Below, in pieces: positions 27,806 to 36,196 of a stretch of 64,000 nt of DNA. This DNA comes from Acinetobacter bereziniae LMG 1003 = CIP 70.12 (GTDB lineage Bacteria > Pseudomonadota > Gammaproteobacteria > Pseudomonadales > Moraxellaceae). The position numbers and the translations under genes are program-made. Under the pieces are notes generated by a model. The model saw only the letters and a list, made by a program, of their open reading frames with translations. It made no database searches and had not been told where the DNA came from. The stretch spans positions 587,639-651,638 of the forward strand of contig NZ_KB849755.1 of assembly GCF_000368925.1 (NCBI RefSeq), in the 5' to 3' direction. Numbering within the stretch: position 1 is the first letter of the stretch; every line of letters begins with the position of its first letter.

Positions 27806-27824
27806 TGGAATAATATTCATTCCA
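27806..27824. promoter_or_regulatory. Inverted repeat in the fimbrial promoter region, site 1
   Basis: TGGAAT and ATTCCA separated by seven bases, 85 bases upstream of the major pilin ATG. The same half-site occurs at 27941-27955. Candidate operator pair for the divergent promoters. Confidence 0.4.
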
Positions 27825-27940
27825 ATTAATGAGGTTTTTTCATATTTCAATCTTTATTTAATCAAGCAAATTAAATACAAAATAAAGTATTTAATTAATC
27901 ACATTAAAAACATAAACTTATATTAAAAATTAACAAAATT

Positions 27941-27955
27941 ATTCCATAATGGAAT
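27941..27955. promoter_or_regulatory. Inverted repeat in the fimbrial promoter region, site 2
   Basis: ATTCCAT-A-ATGGAAT, a perfect 7+1+7 palindrome built from the same TGGAAT half-site as site 1. It lies 73 bases before the divergent small gene at 28028. Confidence 0.4.
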
Positions 27956-28027
27956 ATAAAATTCAAAAAAAAATTCTCTTCTCTTAATCAAAATTACATG
28001 AAACGATAATATAAAAGGAGAAACTTG

Positions 28028-28345
28028 ATGTACAAAGTAGATATTTCATTTAATAATAAGGAGTGGATTTGCAAAAAATGTGGCTTATTAAAACCATCTT
28101 CAAAAATCAAATTAAAAATTGGTGATGAGGTTTTTTTTTTAGTGAGTAAAAAAAGAAATGAATCTGAAACTATTTCTAAAGAAGTTAATGGAACAATACT
28201 AGATATAAATGATAATCAATTGATAATATTGGATAAAAAAGAAATAAAAACATATTTTATCAATAAAAATGAAGCTTTCTTAAAAGGAAGACCTGCTTTT
28301 TTTTTATACAATATGTATGGTGAATGCATGTGTAAAAATGAATAG
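28028..28345 (+). CDS. Hypothetical small protein with Cys pairs and two poly-T tracts
   Basis: A 105-residue soluble protein. CKKC at 15-18 and CMC near the C-terminus could form a zinc or redox site. No family is recognised. AGGAG stands seven bases before the ATG at 28028. The coding sequence contains a run of ten T (28131-28140) and a run of nine T (28297-28305); a slip in either would truncate the protein. It is divergent from the major pilin gene, so it could be a co-regulated partner or a regulator. Confidence 0.6.
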   Translation: MYKVDISFNNKEWICKKCGLLKPSSKIKLKIGDEVFFLVSKKRNESETISKEVNGTILDINDNQLIILDKKEIKTYFINKNEAFLKGRPAFFLYNMYGECMCKNE

Positions 28346-29653
28346 CGCTCATTAAAATATTTTCAATACAATATGATTTAAGTTTATTTAAAAACGTATA
28401 AATTCAATTAAGAAAATAAAATATTAAAATCACCATTAATATATTTCATATCTTAATTAAAAATCTAAGAATATACTTTTAATCAAATAAAAATCTTACA
28501 AAATCACCCCAAAACAATAATAACATTCAAGACTTATAGCGCATTTATTCTAAGAATTTAAAATTTTCGTTCATTATCTTCATATAAAATACCTCGACTT
28601 AAAAATATTTCTGATTCTTTATTCAAGTTTTATCTAGACATAATTCACTTAATATTTTCCCTATGATTGAATAAATGCAATACAATCTAAATACTCTCTC
28701 AAAATTCTAAAAAATTGAAGGAAAGTTACAGTGTTAAGAAAACAACAAATGTTTAAGCTACAAGCACTCGTTCATTGTCAAACACAGAAAATACTCAGTT
28801 TAGCTATGAGAAAATGCACTAAATAGCTTTGAATTATTTAAATTTACTTCATAGTCAAATTGTATAATTCTTCATAACAGAAATTTGATTTCGCTGATTT
28901 ATATCTAATAAATTTTATAGTTTCATACAAATTGTTAGAAAATTTGTTAGTTGGATTATTTTTTACTATTTAAATGATTAGTGGTTTTTCTGTCCTGAGG
29001 TGATATAGATGTAGCTATGCTTATTGGTCGTATCGGATATCCACACTAGCCCAACAAAAGATTTTTATCGTCTCTGAAAAGTAAAGCATCATCTACAAAA
29101 ATTTATTAAAGAATTAATTACAAAGTGCGTAATGAAAAGCTTTATTTTAATTAAAAATACATTCATTACCTTATTTTTAGTGATCAAGATAGTTTATATT
29201 TTACTTCGTAAATTTTCTACATAGATTGGCAATAAATTTAACTTCATAATTTTATTCTTACAAGTAAATATTATCACTGGCTTAGGTTTAATATTATGAT
29301 CACTAAATACTCATAAGGCTAAAAAAATCTAAATCATATTTACCACCACAAAATTATTACCAAAAAAAATATTAACAAAACAATGACTTAAAATAAAATT
29401 TTTAAAAATCATTACAAAACAAGATAAAATAAATTGATTTAGAAATTAAATTTAATAGGAAATATTTAAAATTTAACTAGAATTTTTTTATGAAATTAAG
29501 CATACAATATATAACTAAAAAAACAACAAAATTATTAAATTTGTGATTAAATTAACACTTATCAAACCTATTGTAATAAATCAATAAAAAATATAGATCA
29601 TTTAATAAAAATAAAGTAATTTAAAGATTCATTAGTAAGTTATTATTTAAATT
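28346..29653. other. A+T-rich gene-poor region, left part
   Basis: About 1.3 kb with no recognisable protein gene. A GTG-initiated 31-codon frame at 28731-28826 with GGAAAG eight bases upstream encodes a basic peptide of unknown status. A degraded version of the dispersed repeat may lie near 28991-29015. Confidence 0.4.
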
Positions 29654-29749
29654 ATGTGGAAGTTTATTAAAAGTTTTAACACTCTAAACACCTACCTAAC
29701 ATTATCCATACTATTGCTTATAGGAGTTATCATGCTGTTTTTTATCTAA
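29654..29749 (+). CDS. Candidate 31-aa single-pass membrane peptide
   Basis: An ATG frame of 31 codons with a polar start (MWKFIKSFNTLNTY) and one 17-residue hydrophobic helix (LTLSILLLIGVIMLFFI). A hairpin with a T-rich tail follows 65 bases downstream. No good ribosome site precedes the ATG, although AGGAG lies before an internal in-frame ATG at residue 27. It might be a small membrane peptide, a toxin-like peptide or chance. Confidence 0.25.
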   Translation: MWKFIKSFNTLNTYLTLSILLLIGVIMLFFI

Positions 29750-29814
29750 AATCCATTACTTCACATCATACCTCCTTATAATAATAATTGAACTTTTAAA
29801 CACAATCATTTCAA

Positions 29815-29836
29815 CCTTCTTTCAAAAGAAAGAAGG
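29815..29836 (+). terminator. Hairpin terminator in gene-poor region
   Basis: Arms CCTTCTTT and AAAGAAGG around CAAAAG, followed by TATTTTAAA. It lies downstream of the candidate small membrane peptide and left of the IS5-type remnant. Confidence 0.45.
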
Positions 29837-29949
29837 TATTTTAAATACCGAAAAATTATTAATTTTAAATAGAATTCTTGCTAAATTAATTTTCTAATTA
29901 TTTAATTAATCAATCCTAATATCAAATTCATTCTTAAATCAAAGCATTT

Positions 29950-30692
29950 ACACCTATTTCTTTAGCGCTTAAAAAGTATGCGAAAAGTCTTTAATTTTGA
30001 ATTAATATGTTCTATTAAAATTCTACATTGACTAATTTCTTTATTAATTCATTTAGCTTCTTTCGGTAATTGCATTTTCTTGAGTTCGGTATCTTTATTG
30101 GAATTGATAACTTACTTTTAATTTTCTTGCTGGCTAAATCTGTCATTACACTGATAAATTGAGAAAAATCTTTTGTATGTTATCGAGTAAGAGTCAAATC
30201 ATGAAGTCTTACTGTATATCTCAATACTTCGTATGTCATTGTGGTAAGGACTACAAATAACTTAGATTTTAAATGTATGCTTTTTCTTTTTGCCACTATA
30301 AAAGTTCATCTGCTTTTCAAGACGTTCTATCGCTGATTCTATTAGGTCTACAATAACACAATCATAATCTGTAATACCCTAATTTCTTTTAGGTAAAGAA
30401 AATGTTCAGACCGTATAAGCCCAATCTCAATTTTTTGGATGGTTCGATTGATATTACTTTTAACTATTGCAAGTTCAATAGCCAATTCTAGCTAAGTACT
30501 ACAAGATCGTAAATATTTCAATGTTAATAGCAATTGATCCTCAAGTGCTAAGCTGCGAAGATGACCAGATTATTTCTTCAAACGTTCAGCCTCTTCTAAA
30601 ATTGGAATCATTTTAGAAAATAAATGAGGGCTCACTCCGACTAAATATTTGAATTCAATATTATTGAACTATGTTAATTTTTTATATTCCAT
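29950..30692 (-). pseudogene. Decayed IS5-type transposase
   Basis: Reading the minus strand from ATG 30692 gives pieces of an IS5-family transposase of the small Acinetobacter type: FKYLVGVSPHLFSKMIPILE, SGHLRSLALEDQLLLTLKYL, LAIELAIVKSNINRTIQKIE, then ESAIERLEKQ, FYSGKKKKHTFKI and, near the end, SQCRILIEHI. At least five stop codons and several frame changes interrupt it. The catalytic core is fragmented, so the element is inactive. No inverted repeats could be located. Confidence 0.65.
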
Positions 30693-30832
30693 AAAACTAT
30701 TATATATAGTTTCTATTTTCTTAAGAAGTTTAATTAATAAAATTACCATTAACAAAAAACATATTATAATTTTAAAAAACATTAAAAATCAATATTATAA
30801 ACAAAATATATTTATAAATCCTAAATAAAAAA

Positions 30833-30863
30833 ACCATGAAATCGGGGATAGGATGTTCATGGT
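30833..30863 (-). terminator. Orphan minus-strand terminator
   Basis: Arms ACCATGAA and TTCATGGT around a 15-base loop; the minus strand continues with seven T. No minus-strand gene is visible to its right up to the autotransporter, so it may end a short RNA. Confidence 0.5.
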
Positions 30864-31620
30864 ATAAAAGGGGTAAAATAACAAAGATCTTAATCAAACA
30901 GAATCACTAGATCTAGATAAAGTGATAGTATTCTATTTTTTTATTTAAATCATTAAAAAAAACAAATAAACACATAGAGGAACCCAAATGATAACCAATT
31001 CACAAAACCCAAAATTCATAATTCTGCACAAGATATTTAAAAATCAAGCTTATGCCTTACAATTTTTTAAAATCCATATAACTTATTATTCTCTAAATCC
31101 AGCTATTAATATATCTTTTTAAATAAATTAACAATACAGTTTACACCGCTCCAAAATTTCATCTCAAGAATAGACACTTCCCACTAACTTAAATATATTT
31201 TACTTGTATTTTTAATATTAATTCCTAAATGTAGCTTAATTCATTTATTCAAATTTTATCATTACATCTTTTCAATACTCTAAGATTAGGATTCATATAT
31301 TTAAAATTAGAATTTTCTATGTCTCATTATTCACACCATACCAACGGGTCAAAATCATTACTGCTATCTTTGATTTTATAAAAGATAGATAACTTATATT
31401 TACTGTATAAATTATGAACACCAAATATCTACATTAGTATTGGAAACATGATAATTAAAGCAAATACTTTACGAGAAAGCCCATTTTTTTACTTTCACTT
31501 ATATAACAAAAGAACTAAAAACTGCCAACAAAATCAAATAATGCGTCAAAATTAACACTATTCTTTAAAATTTTTATATATTTCAAAAAATAAATAATAA
31601 AAGTGATACATTTCAAAATT
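30864..31620. other. A+T-rich gene-poor region, right part
   Basis: About 760 bases upstream of the autotransporter without an ORF. It presumably contains its promoter and possibly a short minus-strand RNA ending at 30833. Confidence 0.4.
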
Positions 31621-31647
31621 ATTAGGTGACTAAACAAAGTACCTAAT
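31621..31647. promoter_or_regulatory. Inverted repeat upstream of the autotransporter gene
   Basis: ATTAGGT and ACCTAAT, seven-base perfect half-sites separated by 13 bases, 84 bases before the start at 31731. It could be an operator or a leader hairpin. Confidence 0.4.
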
Positions 31648-31730
31648 GAGTTTAGTTATGAATGCTAATGTTTTATTAGAAATAATTAACTTAAACAAAA
31701 ATGAACTTAACTTTCTGGAGAGAAAAAAGA

Positions 31731-33920
31731 ATGAATAAAATTTACAAAGTTGTTTGGAATCCAACACTAGAAACTTGGATTGCTGTTTCTGAGCTTGTTA
31801 AAGGGAAAACAAAAAAAACGACGACATTAATACAATCTACGAGTGTTGAACATATTTTGTTAACAGTTGGCCGTTCTAGAAAACAGTTCCTAAAAAGTAC
31901 ACTCATCATTGCAATGAGCATTTTTACTCCAGTAGTTTGGGCAACTAATGGTATATATATAAATGATTCAAATGATAATGGTTGTACTCATATTGCTGAT
32001 CCTAACAATGGGACAGGGGGAATAATAAGTTCAAGTTGTCAACCTACGGATAAAGCAACTCAAACTAATCGAACATTATTCTACAATCCCATTGATGGAA
32101 GCGGCTCAACATCATTAACACTAGGAAATGAATTGTATGTCAATGGAGGTAAGTTAGGTTTAAGTGATCAAAGTGGTCAAACATACTCGTTGAGAATAGG
32201 TAGTGCTTCAACTTTAAATGGCACGCCTGGTATTAACTCAATAGCTATTGGTTCAGCACAGACAAGTGGTACAAATGGTGCTACTACTCAAGCAACCTTG
32301 GCGAGTGGAACGAATTCTATTGCAATTGGCAGTGCAACCAATGCCAGTGGTACAAATAGTGCATCAATAGGTTCAAATGCACATGCTTTTACAGATAACA
32401 GCGTAGCATTAGGTTCAAACTCAATAACGACAGCGATTACAGGTACTGGTTTTTTAACCTCACAAACAACACCTACTGTTGGAGCTGTATCTGTTGGTAA
32501 TGGTACTGTCACAGGAAACCGTCGTATTCAGAATCTTGCAGATGGCTCAGCCAATTCAGATGCTGTTACTGTTGGTCAATTGGATAGATCATATGATAAT
32601 ACAAATAATAGTTTAGTTACTGTTTTAGGTGTTGGCAGTGGAGCCAAATATAATTCATTAACAAACGTGTACACAGCCCCGTCTAATATTGGTGGTACTG
32701 GTAAAGCTACTATTGATGAGGCGATTAAAGCAACCCAACGGACTATTGAAGCTGGTTCAAATATTGTTGTTACCCCTACTACTGCTTCTGATGGTTCGAT
32801 AACATATTTAGTTGCTACAAGTGCTACACCAACATTTACAAGTGTAGTATCAGATAAAATGACTGTTGGAAATATCATTATTGATAAAGCTACAGGAATC
32901 AATGGAGGTGGTAAAACAATCAGTAACATTGCAAATGGTATTAACACCTCAGATGCTGTAAATAAAGGACAGTTGGATAGTGCAATTAATAATGTGAACA
33001 ATAATATTAATGTGATTGCCAACAATACTGTTCAGTATGACAATGCATCAAAAGATAAAATCACACTTGGTGGTGGAACAAATGGTACAACGATCACCAA
33101 TGTAAAAGATGGGGTAATTGCTCAAGGTTCTAAAGATGCTGTGAATGGAGGTCAATTGTGGAATGTTCAGCAACAAGTAGATAAAAATACGAATGACATT
33201 CAAGATATTCAAACTGACATTAGTAATATTAACAATGGTAAATCAGGCTTAGTGCAACAACAAACATCAAATGGTGAAATTACTGTTGGGAAAGATACTG
33301 GTGGTAAAAATGTGAATTTTGCAGGTACAGAAGGTGATCGTGTTTTGACTGGAGTTAAGGATGGCTCTGTTAATTCAACATCTACTGATGCTGTGAATGG
33401 TTCTCAATTACATGCAACAAACCAAAAAATTGAGGCAACGAATCAAAAATTAGACACAACGAGTCAAAAGGTTGTGGATTTTTTGGGTGGAGGAGCTGGT
33501 TATGACAACATTACAGGAAGTTTTACTGCACCAAGTTATAGTGTAGGTAATGCAGTGCATAACAATGTTGGTGGAGCAATTGATGCATTGAACAAAGCAG
33601 ATCAAGTATTGGATAGTAAAATCGAAGATGTTAGTAACAAACTAGATTATTCTTTCCGGGTGACCAATGATCGTATTGATGATGTTGAGAAAAAGGCAAA
33701 TGCAGGTATCGCAGCGGCAATGGCACTTGAAGCAGCACCTTATGTAGCAGGTAAATATACTTACGCAGCAGGTGCAGCATACCATGGTGGAGAAAATGCA
33801 GTGGGTGTAACTCTCCGTAAAACTTCAGAGAATGGGCGTTGGTCTATTACAGGTGGTATCGCAGCAGCATCTGAAGGGGACCCAAGTGTCCGTATCGGTA
33901 TTAGTGGTGTAATGAATTAA
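31731..33920 (+). CDS. YadA-like trimeric autotransporter adhesin with ESPR leader
   Basis: A 729-residue type Vc secreted adhesin. Start 31731 is chosen because MNKIYKVVWNPTLETWIAVS is the extended signal peptide region (ESPR) of large autotransporters; the signal then ends near PVVWA (residue 71). A YadA head follows with SIAIGS/SVALGS repeats near 155-225, then several neck and stalk units with the DAVxxGQL motif (SDAVTVGQLD, SDAVNKGQLD, KDAVNGGQLW, TDAVNGSQLH), coiled-coil stalk, and the C-terminal four-strand anchor (FRVTNDRIDDVEKKANAGIA to the end). It is compact relative to Ata of A. baumannii. Two Cys lie just after the signal peptide. Confidence 0.93.
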   Translation: MNKIYKVVWNPTLETWIAVSELVKGKTKKTTTLIQSTSVEHILLTVGRSRKQFLKSTLIIAMSIFTPVVWATNGIYINDSNDNGCTHIADPNNGTGGIISSSCQPTDKATQTNRTLFYNPIDGSGSTSLTLGNELYVNGGKLGLSDQSGQTYSLRIGSASTLNGTPGINSIAIGSAQTSGTNGATTQATLASGTNSIAIGSATNASGTNSASIGSNAHAFTDNSVALGSNSITTAITGTGFLTSQTTPTVGAVSVGNGTVTGNRRIQNLADGSANSDAVTVGQLDRSYDNTNNSLVTVLGVGSGAKYNSLTNVYTAPSNIGGTGKATIDEAIKATQRTIEAGSNIVVTPTTASDGSITYLVATSATPTFTSVVSDKMTVGNIIIDKATGINGGGKTISNIANGINTSDAVNKGQLDSAINNVNNNINVIANNTVQYDNASKDKITLGGGTNGTTITNVKDGVIAQGSKDAVNGGQLWNVQQQVDKNTNDIQDIQTDISNINNGKSGLVQQQTSNGEITVGKDTGGKNVNFAGTEGDRVLTGVKDGSVNSTSTDAVNGSQLHATNQKIEATNQKLDTTSQKVVDFLGGGAGYDNITGSFTAPSYSVGNAVHNNVGGAIDALNKADQVLDSKIEDVSNKLDYSFRVTNDRIDDVEKKANAGIAAAMALEAAPYVAGKYTYAAGAAYHGGENAVGVTLRKTSENGRWSITGGIAAASEGDPSVRIGISGVMN

Positions 33921-33969
33921 CTGGCTCATATAAGAGAATCTTAGAGTTATTATTATCCTACGAATATTT

Positions 33970-33997
33970 AGTCTGAACCTCTATCGAGGTTCAGACT
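33970..33997 (+). terminator. Probable terminator of the autotransporter gene
   Basis: Twelve-base perfect arms AGTCTGAACCTC and GAGGTTCAGACT with loop TATC, 50 bases after the stop. The T-tract is poor. Confidence 0.5.
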
Positions 33998-34370
33998 CCT
34001 TGATCCTAAACAACACTGACTTTTCAATTGAATCATTAATTTGAATCAAGTGCTATGTCCCTCAATACAAGACCAAGAAAGGCTTTAGATTGATATACTT
34101 CGTTAGAGAAATTTACTCAATTAATTGATTATCATCAGGATTTTAAATCTGTCACACCTCATGTTTGAATTCGCCCCATATCCAAACATGGCTTGTGTTG
34201 AATATTTAGTTCGTATTATCTGATTTTAATCAATAACCTTAGAAATCCCCCATTCTGGGTTTGTAGATAAAGCTAAGTCTAAAGGTAAATACTCGTTTTC
34301 AGTTTATGTTTTCATGAATATCACCCATATATTTGTGTTAAAAATACATGGGATATTTTTCCTATCCAAC
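33998..34370. other. Intergenic region before the lipid locus
   Basis: About 370 bases with nothing recognisable until the direct repeat at 34371-34387. It marks the return to a more ordinary base composition. Confidence 0.4.
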
Positions 34371-34387
34371 TTCACATCTCGTTCACA
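34371..34387 (+). promoter_or_regulatory. Direct repeat TTCACA-N5-TTCACA, probable response-regulator site
   Basis: Two exact TTCACA hexamers start 11 bases apart, about one DNA turn, which is the usual spacing of OmpR-family binding sites. It lies 41 bases upstream of the first gene of the operon that encodes an OmpR-type regulator. A matching site stands upstream of the lipid operon at 43750-43766. TTCACA also resembles a -35 box. Confidence 0.5.
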
Positions 34388-34427
34388 ACTATTTATCTAC
34401 AGTATTAGATAAGACTCCAAATGGATA

Positions 34428-35006
34428 ATGAACGTGAAAAACTCAAAAAAAATATTTGCCTCCATCTTCACACTTCTTTGTGTATCTGGATGCAAAAGTA
34501 TTCCTAGTTACTCCGCAGATTATGGTAAAGCTAGAAATAATGTAGTTGGTATTCCATTGACCGATACTCAAGCATTAGATATTGGCACCCGCTTTACATC
34601 CACCTTCAATACCTTAGGTACAGCTGAATTCATCGATAAGGCAAGTTCGTTATACGCAGATCAACTCTATATCAATGACACTCTTTCTCAATTTTCATCG
34701 CGACAAAATTTGATTGAACATTTTAAAGGCATGAATAAACGAGTTAGCAATGTCACAGTCAAATTATTAAACACGACCTATCACCGAGATTCTGCATATA
34801 TCCATTGGTTTATGGCTTATGATTTCAAAATTTTTGGTGTGAATAAAACGATGGCGTCTTATGGCATCAGCGAAATCAAAGTCAACAAAGATCAACAAAT
34901 TATTTTCCAACAAGACTTTTGGGATCCAGCAAATGGTTTGTTTCGCCAGTTACCTTATTTCGGAGGCTTATATTCATGGGTATTAACATTCAAAAAATCA
35001 CCGTAA
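34428..35006 (+). CDS. NTF2/SnoaL-like lipoprotein
   Basis: A 192-residue lipoprotein: signal peptide with lipobox VSGC (Cys near 22), then a cone-shaped NTF2-like domain (FIDKASSLYADQLYINDTLS, HFKGMNKRVSNVTVKL, IHWFMAYDFK). The fold binds or modifies small hydrophobic molecules in many contexts. Similar proteins recur beside cyclopropane-fatty-acid synthase and chalcone-isomerase-like genes in proteobacteria. It overlaps the next gene by 31 bases. Confidence 0.72.
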   Translation: MNVKNSKKIFASIFTLLCVSGCKSIPSYSADYGKARNNVVGIPLTDTQALDIGTRFTSTFNTLGTAEFIDKASSLYADQLYINDTLSQFSSRQNLIEHFKGMNKRVSNVTVKLLNTTYHRDSAYIHWFMAYDFKIFGVNKTMASYGISEIKVNKDQQIIFQQDFWDPANGLFRQLPYFGGLYSWVLTFKKSP

Positions 35007-35479
35007 TGATTATATCTGTAGCAAGTTTATCCATCAGTATTTCAAATGTTCAAGCAGCAACATTTAAACAGTGTGGAAATGGTGCGATTTTAGTTGGTAC
35101 AAAACAGATTGGTCAGGCAAGCTACTTTGCAGAATCTTGTAAACAGACTTGGGAAAATCAAAGTATTCAAATGAATTTTTTATACAACCAGAATATTCCT
35201 GAATGGGCTTTCAAACGTGCAGCCACTCATTTTTTAAAGAAAAATATTCCTGATTTTAAAGAAACATCGGCTTTAAACCAAATTACACAGCTTTATAAAC
35301 CAGTTAAAAATGGGGATTTATATACCTTAAGTTACGTCCATTCATCCCGCATATTAACGCTTTCACTGAATGGAAAAATATTAGGTCATATCCAAAATGA
35401 TCAAGCCAATCAATATTTTAAAATTTGGTTAGGTTCAGCGCCATTTAATGCTAAATTGAAGCAACAACTCTTAAATTAA
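34976..35479 (+). CDS. Chalcone isomerase-like periplasmic protein
   Basis: A 167-residue protein with a signal peptide ending VQAA. The start at 34976 is set by GGAGG nine bases upstream; the frame is open further left but that would destroy the signal peptide. The mature part resembles the bacterial chalcone-isomerase-like family (CGNGAILVGTKQIGQASYF, then FKIWLGSAPFNAKLKQQLLN, the WLG-P terminal motif). Plant and bacterial relatives bind fatty acids, which fits the neighbouring lipid genes. Catalysis is not implied. Confidence 0.75.
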   Translation: MGINIQKITVMIISVASLSISISNVQAATFKQCGNGAILVGTKQIGQASYFAESCKQTWENQSIQMNFLYNQNIPEWAFKRAATHFLKKNIPDFKETSALNQITQLYKPVKNGDLYTLSYVHSSRILTLSLNGKILGHIQNDQANQYFKIWLGSAPFNAKLKQQLLN

Positions 35480-35497
35480 CAACATAAAGTTATTGTA

Positions 35498-36196
35498 ATG
35501 ACAAAATATTTTATCCTTATGGTGGAAGACCATTACGAATTAGCCTCTACACTCTGTGAATTTTTAGAAGCACATGATTTTGTCATTGATCATGCACGTA
35601 ACTTAGATACAGCACGTAATTTATTAAAAAATCATCCTTATCATATTCTTTTATTGGATATCAATTTACCTGATGGTTGTGGTTTCGATCTTTGCCACTG
35701 GTTAAGGACTGAACAAGATCTAGATATCCCTGTGCTTATGCTAACAGCACGTGACACATTGGATGACAAAATTAAAGGTTTTTCTTCAGGAACCGATGAT
35801 TACTTGATTAAGCCTTTCGACTTTAACGAGTTGGTTATGCGTGTTCGAGCATTGATCAAAAGATCTATAGGAGAGGTCTCGAATAGCAAATTACAAATTC
35901 ATGATCTGATCTTAGATAGTTCACAACAGACAATTCACCGTGCCGGAAAAAATATAGAACTTCCACCTATTCAATTTAAATTATTAAAATTATTGATGAG
36001 GAATTCACCCAAAGTTATGACTAAACAAGAAATTATCATAGAACTTTGGGGAGATGCAGAACCTGAAAGTGATGCACTACGTAGCCATATTTATAACTTA
36101 CGAAAAATGGTGGATAAGCCCTTTAATCAAAAATTAATTCATACCGTGTCAGGTGTTGGCTTAAAAATTTCTCTTGAACCTGATTCATTTAATTAA
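35498..36196 (+). CDS. OmpR-family response regulator
   Basis: A 232-residue two-component regulator. Receiver domain: Glu10/Asp11, phosphorylated Asp54 in LLLDINLPDG, Thr83 and Lys105 in LIKPFDF. The C-terminal winged helix spans about 135-230 (PPIQFKLLKLLMRNSPKVMT, SDALRSHIYNLRKMVDKP). Style is near QseB/PmrA. It follows the chalcone-isomerase-like gene by 18 bases. The partner kinase is on the opposite strand, and the two genes overlap by eight bases at their ends. Confidence 0.92.
   Translation: MTKYFILMVEDHYELASTLCEFLEAHDFVIDHARNLDTARNLLKNHPYHILLLDINLPDGCGFDLCHWLRTEQDLDIPVLMLTARDTLDDKIKGFSSGTDDYLIKPFDFNELVMRVRALIKRSIGEVSNSKLQIHDLILDSSQQTIHRAGKNIELPPIQFKLLKLLMRNSPKVMTKQEIIIELWGDAEPESDALRSHIYNLRKMVDKPFNQKLIHTVSGVGLKISLEPDSFN

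Noticed and set aside
28346..31730. CRISPR array or tandem repeats in the long gene-poor stretch
   Set aside because: No regularly spaced repeat was seen; the region is simply A+T-rich.
32288..33025. Minus-strand hydrophobic frames inside the autotransporter
   Set aside because: Antisense shadows of repeated Gly/Ser/Asn codons; no start context.
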